In this document: piece by piece, positions 34,526-43,325 of the stretch
Numbering within the stretch: position 1 is the first letter of the stretch
How the letters are laid out: every line of letters begins with the position of its first letter
Origin: Methylobacterium terrae
Lineage (GTDB): Bacteria > Pseudomonadota > Alphaproteobacteria > Rhizobiales > Beijerinckiaceae
Direction: 5' to 3'
Length of the DNA stretch: 64,000 nt
NCBI RefSeq assembly: GCF_003173755.1
Contig: NZ_CP029553.1
Span: 583,001-647,000, forward strand
Made by a program: the position numbers and the translations under genes
The notes under the pieces: model-generated
What the model was told of the DNA's origin: nothing
The model's database searches: none
Seen by the model: the letters and a program-made list of their open reading frames with translations, nothing else

Positions 34526-36283
34526 TCAGCGCAACGCCAACAGCCGCGGCTTGAGCGAGTGGCGCCGCTTGTGCTCGGTGATCAGCGCCTCGATCCGCGC
34601 GGTCCATTCCGTTTGCTTGCCCTGCGCCAGGTAGGCCTTCCGAGCGTGGGCGAGCCAGGCGGCGGCCTTCTCGTAGGCGCGCCCCGAGCCGGCGGTCAGG
34701 GGCGGCACGGCCCGCTCTTCCGCGAAGCGGACGAGCCAGGCTGGATCCCGCGTCAGCGCCGCTTCGGCCAATCGGTGCAGCACCGCCTCGTCGACATAGT
34801 CCTCGCGGCTGAACTCGGCTGCCCTCATGGCATCTCCGATCAGTCCCTCCTCGATCAGGATCGCGATCCGGTCATGGGCGAAATCGGCTCCGGCGAGGAT
34901 CGTCAGGAGGTCGTCGCGGACGGGCTCCCAGCCCTTGCCCGCGATCCTTCGGGCGGCCAGGTAGTCGTCCAGGGCGCAGCTCTCCGCGAAGGCGGCGCGG
35001 GCCGCCTCGAGGGCGGGGCCAGGGCGCTTGAGCGCGGCGGCCTCGTCGCGCAACCAGCGCGCCAGGGCAGCGACCGACCGGCTCTCCTCCGGGTCGCTTC
35101 GTCGAAGGCCGGACTGCGCGAGATCGAGCGCCTGGTCGGGATGCCCAGCCTCGCGCAGGCGCCGGGCGAGGGCGAGGATCCGGTCCGGTTCGGCGACGTG
35201 CTCGGCCGCGTAGGCGACGGCCTCGTCGGCGCGGCCGAGCTGCGCCAGCATGCCGGCGAAGGCCGCTCCATCCCCGACGGCGCGGGCGAGGTTCAAGTAT
35301 TCCTCGTGGCGGCCGGTCGCCGCGAGCACCCGCAGGCGCACGGCCGCGAGCCCCGTCGCCCGCTCGATCTCCGGCAGGGCGGCCTTCTTGCCGGCGAGCA
35401 CGGCCTGGAGCGCCGGCGCGTCCCAGCCGGCGGTGAGCGCTGCCATGACGACCGAGAACCCCTCGGGCCCGTACTCGCCGAGCTCGGACTGCCAGCCCTC
35501 GACCGTCTCGAACAGGTCGTCGCGCTCGTCCTCCGAGAGGTCGCTCATCAGCACCGCCTCGGCCATCATCCGCCCGAGATCCTCGAACAGGAGGTACATG
35601 TCCTCGTCGGTCTCGACCATCTCGCCGAGCCACTGCTCGATGAAGGGCTCGGCCACCGCCGCGAGGACGCTGAGTGCGTTGCGCCCGTCTCCGGCCTCCA
35701 GGAACGGCACCGCCTTCTCGACCAGGGCGTGCAACTCGTCGGAGGGGCCGGTGGATTCGTAGTCGTCCCAGTAGGTCCGGCCCTTGCGGGCGAGGACGAT
35801 CCTGGCCTGGGCGGCCAACGGTGCCGGATCGACGGGGCCGCGACCGGGTGCGGTGGCCAGCTCGACCTCGATCCAGCCGGGAAGGTCGGGGTCGGACCTG
35901 GCCCGGCGCAGCAGCAGGTCCGCCAGGGCCTCGCGCGGCAGGTCGGCGAGGAGCTGGCGCAGGGTCGGCCGCTCGGCCACCGCCCCGGGCTCCGCCGCGG
36001 CGAGCAGGGTCGCGACGACGTGCTTGCAGGCCCCTTCCCACTCGTAGGGGCAGGTGCAGCGGAAGTCCGCCACGTCGCCGTCCTTCAGCCGGAGCGTGAC
36101 CCGGTAGGGCTCGTCCTCGCTGCCGGCGACCGCGGCGGCGAGCTTGTCGCCGCGGCGCACGACATCGGACACGGCGCCCGAACGCGCCACCTCGCGGCCG
36201 CGCTCGACCACCTTCGGGTCGGCGAGCGCCCTGACCGCCCCCTCGTCCGGCAAGCCCGTGGCGCGGCCTCGTTTCCGGTTCAC
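34526..36283 (-). CDS. SWIM zinc-finger protein with long helical region
   Basis: 585 residues from GTG 36283. The N-terminal SWIM motif CxCx(7)CxH is intact: FRCTCPYEWEGACKHVVATL with Cys76, Cys78, Cys86 and His88. The rest is alpha-helical, with TPR-like repeats (YLNLARAVGDGAAFAGMLAQ, EAVAYAAEHVAEPDRILAL, AGHPDQALDLAQSGLR). Such proteins are conserved but poorly understood; DNA or protein binding is presumed. Its GTG overlaps the TGA of the GlcD-like gene upstream (GTGA), so they are translationally coupled. Longer in-frame ORF into the oxidase gene is an artefact. Confidence 0.88.
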   Translation of the reverse strand: MNRKRGRATGLPDEGAVRALADPKVVERGREVARSGAVSDVVRRGDKLAAAVAGSEDEPYRVTLRLKDGDVADFRCTCPYEWEGACKHVVATLLAAAEPGAVAERPTLRQLLADLPREALADLLLRRARSDPDLPGWIEVELATAPGRGPVDPAPLAAQARIVLARKGRTYWDDYESTGPSDELHALVEKAVPFLEAGDGRNALSVLAAVAEPFIEQWLGEMVETDEDMYLLFEDLGRMMAEAVLMSDLSEDERDDLFETVEGWQSELGEYGPEGFSVVMAALTAGWDAPALQAVLAGKKAALPEIERATGLAAVRLRVLAATGRHEEYLNLARAVGDGAAFAGMLAQLGRADEAVAYAAEHVAEPDRILALARRLREAGHPDQALDLAQSGLRRSDPEESRSVAALARWLRDEAAALKRPGPALEAARAAFAESCALDDYLAARRIAGKGWEPVRDDLLTILAGADFAHDRIAILIEEGLIGDAMRAAEFSREDYVDEAVLHRLAEAALTRDPAWLVRFAEERAVPPLTAGSGRAYEKAAAWLAHARKAYLAQGKQTEWTARIEALITEHKRRHSLKPRLLALR

Positions 36284-37713
36284 GCGGCGATCCGCCCCTC
36301 CAGCGGAAAGACCTTGGCCGGGTTCATCAGCCAGGCCGGGTCGAACACCGCCCGCACCCGCATCTGCTGGTGCAGATCCTCCGGGTTGTACTGATACGTC
36401 ATCAGGTCGCGCTTCTCGATGCCGACGCCGTGCTCGCCGGTGAGGCAGCCGCCGACCTCGACGCAGAGCTTCAGCATCTCCTCGCCGGCGGCCTCGGCCT
36501 TCTCCATCTCGCCGGGCGTGTTGATGTCGAACAGGATCAGGGGGTGCAGGTTGCCGTCGCCGGCATGGAAGACGTTCGCGCAGCGAAGACCGTAGGACTT
36601 GGTGATCTCGCCGATGCGCTCCAGCACCCGCGGCAGCTGCCCGGTCGGGATGGTGCCGTCCATGCAGATGTAGTCGGAGATGCGCCCCGTCGCGCCGAAG
36701 GCCGACTTGCGGCCCTTCCAGATCGCGGCGCTCTCGGCCTCCGATTGCGAGACCTTCAGGCTCGTCGGGTTGAAGGGCTTGGCGATCTCGACGATGCGGG
36801 CGAGCATCGCGTCGCATTCCTCCTTGCAGCCCTCGACCTCGATGATCAGCATCGCCTCGGCGTCGAGCGGGTAGCCCGCATGCGCGAAGGCCTCGCAGAT
36901 CGTGATCGCCTCGCGGTCCATGTACTCGATCGCCACCGGGATGATGCCGGCACCGATGATCGCCGCCGTGCAGGCGCCCGCCTCCTCGACCGTGCCGAAG
37001 CCCATCAGCGCGGGCCGCGCCCCCTCCGCGGCGCGCAGGATCCGCACGGTCGCCTCGGTGACGATGCCGAGCTGGCCTTCCGAGCCGCAGACGAGGCCGA
37101 GGAGGTCGTAGCCGGCGGAATCGAGGTGGTCGCCGCCGATCTCCACCACGGTGCCGTCGACCATCACCAGGGTCACGCCCATCAGGTTGTTGGTGGTGAC
37201 GCCGTATTTGAGGCAGTGCGCCCCGCCCGAATTCATCGCGATGTTGCCGGCGATGGTGCAGGCGAGCTGGCTCGACGGGTCGGGGGCGTAGAAGAAGCCC
37301 TCGTGGCTCACCGCCGCGCTGATGGCGAGATTGGTGATGCCGGCCTGGACCCGGGCGACGCGGTTCGAGAAATCGACGTCGAGCACGCGGTTCATCTTGG
37401 CGACGCCGAGGATCACCGCGTCCTCCTGGGCGATGGCGCCGCCGGCCAGCGACGTGCCGGCGCCGCGCGGCACCACCTTGACCCCGGCCTCGTGGCAGTA
37501 GCGCATCACCGCGGACACCTCGGCGGTGGTCGAGGGCAGCACCACGGCGAGGGGCATCCGGCGGTAGGCGGTGAGCCCGTCGGTCTCGAAGGCGCGGCGC
37601 TCGTCCTCGCTGGTCACCAGGGCCTCCGGCGCGACGAGGCCGCGCAAGCCCTCCACGATCGCGTCGCGGCGGGCGAGGATCGCGGGGTCCGGGGTCGGGA
37701 AGGCGATCGTCAT
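36280..37713 (-). CDS. glcD: FAD-linked oxidase, glycolate oxidase subunit GlcD type
   Basis: 477 residues. The PCMH-type FAD domain has VVPRGAGTSLAGGAIAQEDA, PDPSSQLACTIAGNIAMNSG and GSEGQLGIVTEATVRI. The C-terminal oxidase domain has NVFHAGDGNLHPLILFD and VGGCLTGEHGVGIEKRDLM. This is the GlcD/D-2-hydroxyacid dehydrogenase family, which oxidises glycolate or D-lactate. The usual glcE and glcF partners do not follow: the next gene is the SWIM protein, coupled by GTGA. So either they are elsewhere or this acts alone. ATG 37713 follows an AGGACACGC stretch. Confidence 0.85.
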   Translation of the reverse strand: MTIAFPTPDPAILARRDAIVEGLRGLVAPEALVTSEDERRAFETDGLTAYRRMPLAVVLPSTTAEVSAVMRYCHEAGVKVVPRGAGTSLAGGAIAQEDAVILGVAKMNRVLDVDFSNRVARVQAGITNLAISAAVSHEGFFYAPDPSSQLACTIAGNIAMNSGGAHCLKYGVTTNNLMGVTLVMVDGTVVEIGGDHLDSAGYDLLGLVCGSEGQLGIVTEATVRILRAAEGARPALMGFGTVEEAGACTAAIIGAGIIPVAIEYMDREAITICEAFAHAGYPLDAEAMLIIEVEGCKEECDAMLARIVEIAKPFNPTSLKVSQSEAESAAIWKGRKSAFGATGRISDYICMDGTIPTGQLPRVLERIGEITKSYGLRCANVFHAGDGNLHPLILFDINTPGEMEKAEAAGEEMLKLCVEVGGCLTGEHGVGIEKRDLMTYQYNPEDLHQQMRVRAVFDPAWLMNPAKVFPLEGRIAA

Positions 37714-37970
37714 GGCGTGTCCTCGGATGTCTCTGGAATCTTGTCCGACCAGTCGGGCGGTCGCTCGTGCCCCATCATAAAGGAGGCGAGTCACCGCGCC
37801 CATCCCGAGGCGCGCCCCGCACCTTCGTCCGATTGCGCGCTGACCCGGCACAGCTTCTTTTCGCCGCACGGGACCCGTCGCGAGCCGTCGGCGTTTTTAA
37901 CTGTACCAATCTGCAGGCTGGGCCATATCCCGGAGGCCCGTCGCGAACGACGTCCGTTGGAGGGAACCTC

Positions 37971-38327
37971 ATGCGTCAGCTCATCCTCGGTGCCGCCCTG
38001 GCGGCCCTTCTCCCCTTCGCCGCCCAGGCCCAGGACGCCGCCGCCGGCGAGAAGGTGTTTGCCGTGTGCAAGGCCTGCCACGCCTTCGGCAAGAACGGCG
38101 TCGGCCCGGACCTCAAGGGCGTCATCGGCCGCAAGGCCGGTACCCACGAGGGCTACAACTACTCGGCGGCGATGAAGAATTCCGGCCTGACCTGGGACTC
38201 GGCCACCTTCAAGGAATACATCAAGGACCCGAAGGCCAAGGTGCCCGGCAACAAGATGATCTATGCCGGCCTCAAGGACGACAAGAAGATCGCCGACCTC
38301 GAGGCCTATCTCGAGACCCAGAAGTAA
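37971..38327 (+). CDS. class I cytochrome c (c2-type)
   Basis: 118 residues. A signal peptide MRQLILGAALAALLPFAAQA precedes a mono-haem domain with CKACH (Cys33, Cys36, His37) and the axial Met96 in VPGNKMIYAGL. The sequence AAGEKVFAVCKACHAFGKNG matches small soluble c2/c550-like cytochromes. It would carry electrons in the periplasm, for example from methanol dehydrogenase or to an oxidase. AGGGAACC lies seven bases before ATG 37971. A strong hairpin follows at 38340. Confidence 0.94.
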   Translation: MRQLILGAALAALLPFAAQAQDAAAGEKVFAVCKACHAFGKNGVGPDLKGVIGRKAGTHEGYNYSAAMKNSGLTWDSATFKEYIKDPKAKVPGNKMIYAGLKDDKKIADLEAYLETQK

Positions 38328-38339
38328 GCCTGTGTCCGG

Positions 38340-38360
38340 CCCCGGCGGCGTCCGCCGGGG
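38340..38360. terminator. bidirectional hairpin terminator
   Basis: A perfect 9-bp stem CCCCGGCGG-CGT-CCGCCGGGG between the convergent cytochrome c and thioesterase genes, followed on the plus strand by TCCCTT. Likely ends both transcripts. Confidence 0.75.
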
Positions 38361-38368
38361 TCCCTTCC

Positions 38369-38809
38369 TCAATCGCCGACGCCGTCCCGCCCCTGCACCG
38401 CCATCAGGGTGGCGGTGAGCAGCGCGACGAGCTTCTCGCGCCCCTCCGTCTCCGCGACGACCTCGGCCTGCGCCAGCGTCAGGGTCCGCCCGGCCTTCAC
38501 CACCCGACCCCGGGCCAGGATGCGGTCCCCGGCCGCCGGGGCCAGCAGGTTGATCTTGAACTCCGCCGTCAGCACCCCGGCGCCGGGCGGCATCAGGGTC
38601 AGGGCCGCGTAGCCCGCCGCGCTGTCGGCGACGGCGCTCACCGCCCCCGCATGGACGAACCCGTGCTGCTGCGACACCGCAGGGCCCGGAACGAGCGCGA
38701 TCTCGACCGCGCCGGGCGACACGGCGTGGAGCGTCGCCCCGAGGGTCCGCATCAGACCTTGCTTGTCGAAGCTGGCGCGCACGCGCGCCTCTTGTGTCGG
38801 GTCCGTCAC
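38369..38809 (-). CDS. PaaI-family hotdog thioesterase
   Basis: 146 residues from GTG 38809. The hotdog fold shows VSQQHGFVHAGAVSAVADSA with the catalytic HG..HAG and Asp, and VLTAEFKINLLAPAAGDRIL. GRVVKAGRTLTLAQAEVVAE follows. Such enzymes hydrolyse acyl-CoA, often phenylacetyl-type; the substrate here is not readable. It is divergent from a second hotdog thioesterase gene 94 bp away, so this is a pair of paralogues on opposite strands. Confidence 0.88.
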   Translation of the reverse strand: MTDPTQEARVRASFDKQGLMRTLGATLHAVSPGAVEIALVPGPAVSQQHGFVHAGAVSAVADSAAGYAALTLMPPGAGVLTAEFKINLLAPAAGDRILARGRVVKAGRTLTLAQAEVVAETEGREKLVALLTATLMAVQGRDGVGD

Positions 38810-38902
38810 GGCTGCGGGGCCTCCCTGGCGATTTTCTTGGTATGGACCGTTGAGGCACGGCCACGGCCGCGCTGTCCAGTGCCATCGATCCCGAGCGCCC
38901 CC

Positions 38903-39328
38903 ATGACCTCCCCCGATTCCGACCCGACCGGTTGGCGTGCCTTCGACGACGAAGGCTTCCTCTCCCTCGTCGGCCCGGTCCTGCTGCGCGAGGCGGGCGA
39001 GGCGGTGAGCTTCGCGTTCCGGGCCGAGCCCAAGCACGCCAACCTGATCGGCGTGGTGCAGGGCGGCATGATGATGACCTTCGCCGACCGGGCGCTGGGC
39101 TTCGCCGCCATGCGGGCGGCCGGCGGGGCGAATTGCGTCACGGTGCAGTTCGAGATGCAGTTCGTCTCGGCCGGGCGGATCGGCGAGACGGTCACGATGA
39201 CGCCCGAGGTGGTGCAGCGTACCAGCAGCCTGGTCTTCCTGCGCGGCGACGCGCGCTGCGACGGGCGCATCGTCGCCACCGCCACCGGCGTGTGGAAGAT
39301 CCTGCGGCGGCGGCCGGAGGGCGCCTGA
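38903..39328 (+). CDS. PaaI/YbgC-type hotdog thioesterase
   Basis: 141 residues from ATG 38903. Core motif: KHANLIGVVQGGMMMTFADR with HxNxxGxxxGG and Asp, then NCVTVQFEMQFVSAGRIGET. It is an acyl-CoA thioesterase by family, with length typical. It differs clearly from the divergent neighbour (Asn in place of His-Gly at the helix start), so they are not a recent duplication. Likely own promoter in the 93-bp gap. The DUF1285 gene starts 65 bp downstream. Confidence 0.87.
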   Translation: MTSPDSDPTGWRAFDDEGFLSLVGPVLLREAGEAVSFAFRAEPKHANLIGVVQGGMMMTFADRALGFAAMRAAGGANCVTVQFEMQFVSAGRIGETVTMTPEVVQRTSSLVFLRGDARCDGRIVATATGVWKILRRRPEGA

Positions 39329-39393
39329 CGTCCGGATTCCTCGCGGAAGACCGGCCCGTACACAAGCCGCTCCACTCCGCTATGTAGTGCGGG

Positions 39394-39993
39394 ATGACGC
39401 ACGATCCGAACGGCGCCCCGCCCGGCGGGGTCCTCGAACGCCTCACCGCCGCCCTCGGCGCGGAGGGCTCGCGACGCGGGCCGCCGCCGGTCGAGCGCTG
39501 GAACCCCGACTATTGCGGCGAGATCCCGATGCGGATCGCCGCCGACGGGACCTGGCACTACAACGGCAGCCCGGTCTCCCGGCCGGCCCTGGTCAAGCTC
39601 TTCTCCACCATCCTGCGCCGCGACCCCGACGGGCGCACGGTGCTGGTGACGCCGGTCGAGCGGGTCGGGATCGAGGTCGAGGACGCGGCCTTCCTGGCGG
39701 TCGAGATGGCGGTGGAGGGCGAGGGCGAGGCCCGCGCCGTCGCGTTCCGCACCAACCTCGACGACGTCGTGCCCCTCGACGACGCCCACCCCTTACGCTT
39801 CGAGCGCGACCCGGAGGGCGGCTTCAAGCCCTACATCGCCGTGCGCCACGGCCTCTGGGCCCGGGTCACCCGGGCGCTCACCTACGACCTCGTGGACCTC
39901 TGCGAGGAGCGCGAGGAGGGGGGCGAGCGCTGGTTCGGGCTGGCCGCCGGCGGGCGCTTCCACCGCATCGCCAAATCATCCGAATTGTCGTGA
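39394..39993 (+). CDS. DUF1285 protein
   Basis: 199 residues of the DUF1285 family, common in Alphaproteobacteria and lacking a known role. Typical segments: RWNPDYCGEIPMRIAADGTW, VSRPALVKLFSTILRRDPDG, LVTPVERVGIEVEDAAF and PYIAVRHGLWARVTRALTYD. No signal peptide or membrane segment. The TGA at 39991 overlaps the GTG start of the NUDIX gene, beginning a tightly coupled run through the CCA enzyme, which suggests a housekeeping link. Confidence 0.9.
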   Translation: MTHDPNGAPPGGVLERLTAALGAEGSRRGPPPVERWNPDYCGEIPMRIAADGTWHYNGSPVSRPALVKLFSTILRRDPDGRTVLVTPVERVGIEVEDAAFLAVEMAVEGEGEARAVAFRTNLDDVVPLDDAHPLRFERDPEGGFKPYIAVRHGLWARVTRALTYDLVDLCEEREEGGERWFGLAAGGRFHRIAKSSELS

Positions 39994-40682
39994 CCGGCCG
40001 AGCTGTCGTGACCGATCTCGCCGCGCCGCAAGTCCTGGACCCGTCTGCCCTCGACGCCTTCCTGGAGCGCGCCCGGGCGCGCCTGCGGCCCGAGCCGCCG
40101 GGTCCGCACGACGATACCTCCAACCCGAGGGGCGACCACGACCTCGAGCCCGACGTGCTGGAGGCCGCCCTGGCGCGCCCGCCCCGGCTCGCCGCCGTGC
40201 TGGTGCCGGTGGTGCCGCGCGACGACGGCGTCTCGGTGCTGTTCACCCTCCGGTCGGCGCACCTGCGCGACCATTCCGGCCAGATCGCCTTCCCGGGCGG
40301 CAAGATCGATCCGGGCGATCCCTCCCCCCTCGCGGCGGCCCTGCGGGAGGCGCAGGAGGAGATCGGCCTCGATCCCGCGGCGGTGACGCCGCTCGGCTAC
40401 CTCGATCCCTACCTGTCGGGCACCGGCTTCCTGGTGACGCCGGTGGTCGGGCTGGTGGCGCCGGACGCCTCCCTCGCCCTCAACCCGCACGAGGTCGCGG
40501 AGGCGTTCGAGGTGCCGCTCGACTTCCTGATGGATGTCGCCAACCACGCCCTGCACAGCCGGGAATGGCGCGGGCGCCAGCGGCGCTACTACGCGATTCC
40601 CTTCGGCGAGCGCTACATCTGGGGCGTCACGGCCGGTATCGTGCGCAACCTGTACGACCGGCTCCGCGACGTGGACGAGTGA
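39990..40682 (+). CDS. NUDIX hydrolase, CoA pyrophosphatase type
   Basis: About 230 residues. The NUDIX box is IAFPGGKIDPGDPSPLAAAL followed by REAQEEIGL; the usual first Glu is Asp, as in some CoA pyrophosphatases. The upstream RSAHLRDHSGQIAFPGGKID is the UPF0035 signature of that group, which hydrolyses CoA to phosphopantetheine and ADP. Two GTG codons (39990 and 40008), in nearly repeated TGTCGTGACCG contexts, could each be the start. The first overlaps the stop of DUF1285 (GTGA). Confidence 0.9.
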   Translation: MTGRAVVTDLAAPQVLDPSALDAFLERARARLRPEPPGPHDDTSNPRGDHDLEPDVLEAALARPPRLAAVLVPVVPRDDGVSVLFTLRSAHLRDHSGQIAFPGGKIDPGDPSPLAAALREAQEEIGLDPAAVTPLGYLDPYLSGTGFLVTPVVGLVAPDASLALNPHEVAEAFEVPLDFLMDVANHALHSREWRGRQRRYYAIPFGERYIWGVTAGIVRNLYDRLRDVDE

Positions 40683-40688
40683 TCCGGA

Positions 40689-40946
40689 ATGGCCCGCGCG
40701 CTGATCGACGACATGCTGCTGTTCCTGCTGCCCTTCGCGGCCTTCGGCCTCTGGCTGGTGCTGAGCCGGCGCAACCCCTTGCGCTGGGCGGCCTGGAGCG
40801 ACCAGGCCGTGCGGCTCGCCATCGCGGGCGCCGCCCTCGTCATCGCCTCCTTCGTGGTGGTGGCGCTCACCGCCGAGCGGCACCAGGACGGCTTCGTGCC
40901 GACCCATATCGAGAACGGCCGGGTGGTGCCCGGGCAGTTCCGGTGA
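40689..40946 (+). CDS. DUF6111 family small membrane protein
   Basis: 85 residues with two transmembrane helices (DDMLLFLLPFAAFGLWLVLS and AIAGAALVIASFVVVALT) separated by a basic loop RRNPLRWAAW. The C-terminus GFVPTHIENGRVVPGQFR is typical of the DUF6111 proteins always found between NUDIX and CCA genes in Rhizobiales (recalled). Function unknown. Its TGA overlaps the GTG of the CCA gene. Confidence 0.85.
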   Translation: MARALIDDMLLFLLPFAAFGLWLVLSRRNPLRWAAWSDQAVRLAIAGAALVIASFVVVALTAERHQDGFVPTHIENGRVVPGQFR

Positions 40947-42247
40947 ACCTCTCCGTCGAGCACCCCGCCCTCGACGAGGCCGCCTTGCGGGCGGTGCTGG
41001 CGCGGCCGCGCCTCGCCCGGGTGCTCGCGGCCCTCGAAGACCCGGGCGAGGAGACCCGCCTCGTCGGCGGCGCGGTGCGCGACGCGCTGCTCGGCCGCCC
41101 GGTCGCCGACATCGACCTCGCCACGACGCTCCTCCCCGACGAGGTGGTGCGGCGGGCCGGCGCCGCCGGCCTCAAGCCCGTGCCGACCGGCATCGCCCAC
41201 GGCACCGTGACGGTGGTGGCCGAGGGCGAGCCGTTCGAGGTCACGACCCTGCGCGAGGACATCGAGACCGACGGGCGCCACGCCGTGGTGCGCTTCGGCC
41301 GCGACTTCGCCCGCGACGCCGCACGGCGCGACTTCACCGTCAACGCCCTGTCGGCCGATCCGGCGGGCCGCGTGCACGACACGGTCGGGGGCCTGCCCGA
41401 CCTCGCCGCGTCCCGGGTGCGCTTCATCGGCGAGGCGCGCCAGCGCATCCGCGAGGATTACCTGCGGGTCCTGCGCTTCTTCCGCTTCCATGCCCGCTTC
41501 GGCACCGGCGCCCCCGATCCGGAGGGCCTCGCCGCCGCGATCGAGGCCCGGGACGGGCTGGCGCTCCTCTCCCGCGAGCGGGTGCGGGGGGAACTCCTGA
41601 AGCTGCTGGCCGCGCCCGGAGCGCCCGCCGTCACGGCGGTGATGCAGGGCACGGGCCTGCTGCCGCGCCTGATCGACGGGATCGGCGACCTCGGCCGGCT
41701 CGCGCGGCTGGCCGCCGCCGAGACCGAGCCGGACCCGGTGCGCCGCCTCGCGGCGCTCGCGGTGCGCTCGAGCCCCGATGCCGAGCGCCTGCGCGAATCC
41801 TTGCGCCTGTCGAAGGCCGAGCACGCGCGGCTCGCGGCGTATGCCGGCGCCGAGGCCGCCCTGCACGGGGCGCCCGATCCCCTCGGGCCGGCGGAGATTC
41901 GGCGGCTGGTCGCCCTCCACGGGGCGGGTGCGGTCGCCGATGCCGCCCTGGTCCTGTCGGGCGAGCCACGGCCGGTCGTCACGGCCGAGGCCGCCGCCCT
42001 GCTGGCGCGCTTCGGCGACGGCCGCGATCCCGTGCCGGTCTTTCCGGTCACCGGGGCCGCCCTGGTGGCGGCGGGCGCGCCGCCCGGCCGCGGCCTCGGC
42101 CGGGGTCTCGCCGCCGCGCGCCGGGCCTGGCTCGACGCGGGCTGCCCGGGCGACGCGGCCGCGAAGGCGCGGCTGCGCGGGATCGCCCTCGCGGCGGCTC
42201 TCGGAACCGGCGAAGATGCCGCCCGTTCGCCCCGTCTCAAGGACTAA
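40943..42247 (+). CDS. cca: CCA tRNA nucleotidyltransferase / poly(A) polymerase family
   Basis: 434 residues from GTG 40943, overlapping the upstream TGA. Class II head: TRLVGGAVRDALLGRPVADI with GG...RD, then DIDLATTLLPDEV providing the metal-binding Asp pair. RRDFTVNALSADPAGRVHD and EARQRIREDYLRVLRFFRFH are the adjacent conserved motifs. The enzyme adds or repairs the 3' CCA of tRNAs. The C-terminal half is the helical body, which diverges as usual. It closes the DUF1285-NUDIX-DUF6111-cca block. Confidence 0.94.
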   Translation: MNLSVEHPALDEAALRAVLARPRLARVLAALEDPGEETRLVGGAVRDALLGRPVADIDLATTLLPDEVVRRAGAAGLKPVPTGIAHGTVTVVAEGEPFEVTTLREDIETDGRHAVVRFGRDFARDAARRDFTVNALSADPAGRVHDTVGGLPDLAASRVRFIGEARQRIREDYLRVLRFFRFHARFGTGAPDPEGLAAAIEARDGLALLSRERVRGELLKLLAAPGAPAVTAVMQGTGLLPRLIDGIGDLGRLARLAAAETEPDPVRRLAALAVRSSPDAERLRESLRLSKAEHARLAAYAGAEAALHGAPDPLGPAEIRRLVALHGAGAVADAALVLSGEPRPVVTAEAAALLARFGDGRDPVPVFPVTGAALVAAGAPPGRGLGRGLAAARRAWLDAGCPGDAAAKARLRGIALAAALGTGEDAARSPRLKD

Positions 42248-42281
42248 CATTACCGGGTTCGGCCGGAGAGAGTGGGGCGGA

Positions 42282-42404
42282 ATGGCGCGGATCGCGGTGG
42301 CACTCGGGGCGGTGGCCGTGGCCGTCGCCGGATCGGTGGCGCTGTCCTACCTGGCGGAAGGCGCCCGCCGGACGCGCCAGGGCCAGCAGGCGCGTCCCAC
42401 CTGA
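42282..42404 (+). CDS. 40-residue single-pass membrane peptide
   Basis: ATG 42282 has GGGGCGG just upstream. The frame encodes MARIAVALGAVAVAVAGSVA, a hydrophobic helix, then a basic tail GARRTRQGQQARPT. Codon use is chromosomal and it sits 34 bp after cca on the same strand. Too short to assign; a real small membrane protein is plausible. Confidence 0.45.
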   Translation: MARIAVALGAVAVAVAGSVALSYLAEGARRTRQGQQARPT

Positions 42405-42542
42405 GGGCGGAAGGGATGAGGGCGATCGGGAGCGGTTTGGCGCCGGATGCGTTATGATGCCTTGCCGCCGCGGGCCCGCGGCGCGCCTCGCATCCGCCCG
42501 CACGGGGCGCCCCCGGCGCCGGCCCGAGGAGTTCGACCGTCG

Positions 42543-43316
42543 ATGCAGCCCCCGCTCCGCACCGTCCTGGCCGCCGGCCTCGTCCTCGCGACAGCGGGGC
42601 CCGGCCGCGCGCAGGAGCTGTGGCTGACCCTCAGCACCGTCGAGTCCGTGCCCCAGGTCCGGGTCAATTACGGCCACCCCTCGAAGCGCGAGGCGCCGGC
42701 CCCGGCCCAGCTCATCGACCTCCTCGCCCTGACGCAGGACGGGGCTGCGAGCCTGCGCGGCGCCCTCAAGCCCGCCCCGCCGGAGGTGCCCCCCGCCCTG
42801 CTGGCGCCGCTCGGCACGAAGCCCGGCCGCACCCTGGTCGCGGCGACCTTCGACGCCGGCTACTGGACGACCCTGCGCGACGGCACCCAGCTGAATGCCA
42901 GCCGGCGCCTGGTGCCGCAGGCCCGCTCGAGCCTGTGGTCGGTGAAGTACGCCAAGGCCGCCTTCGGCCCCGCCGCCCCCTGGCTGCGGGTGGTCGGCCA
43001 CACGCTCGAGATCGTGCCGGTCGAGGTCCCGGGCCCGACCGCGGGGGCGATCCGGGTGCGGGTGCTGTTCCGCGGCGCGCCGCTGCCGGGGGCCGACCTC
43101 TATTACGGCGACAGCGGCATGGAGCCGGAGCGGGCCGGCGCGCCGGCCTACACCACCGATCCGGAGGGCATCGCCACGGTGCCGATCCGCAAGGCCGGCA
43201 GCCAGGTGCTCACGGTGAGCCAGACGGTGAGCCCGTCCGCCACCCCGACGCTCGCCGACGAGGACGTCTACACGGCGACCTTCGCGTTCCGGCTCGACGA
43301 GCCGTCGGTGAATTGA
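42543..43316 (+). CDS. DUF4198-like periplasmic protein
   Basis: 257 residues with a signal peptide (MQPPLRTVLAAGLVLATAGP, cleavage near GRAQ). The mature part looks like DUF4198/NikM-type periplasmic domains: VRVNYGHPSKREAPAPAQ, TLVAATFDAGYWTTLRDG, LEIVPVEVPGPTAGAIRVRV and TTDPEGIATVPIRKAGSQVL. These accompany metal or energy-coupling transport in other bacteria. No transporter is adjacent here, so the role is open. The metal-binding His-rich N-terminus typical of NikM is absent. Confidence 0.72.
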   Translation: MQPPLRTVLAAGLVLATAGPGRAQELWLTLSTVESVPQVRVNYGHPSKREAPAPAQLIDLLALTQDGAASLRGALKPAPPEVPPALLAPLGTKPGRTLVAATFDAGYWTTLRDGTQLNASRRLVPQARSSLWSVKYAKAAFGPAAPWLRVVGHTLEIVPVEVPGPTAGAIRVRVLFRGAPLPGADLYYGDSGMEPERAGAPAYTTDPEGIATVPIRKAGSQVLTVSQTVSPSATPTLADEDVYTATFAFRLDEPSVN

Positions 43317-43325
43317 GGGGCGGCG

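Noticed and set aside
36284..36817. N-terminal extension of the SWIM protein
   Set aside because: It would overlap the GlcD-like gene for over 500 bp in a different frame and is low-complexity; the GTG at 36283 gives a normal start.
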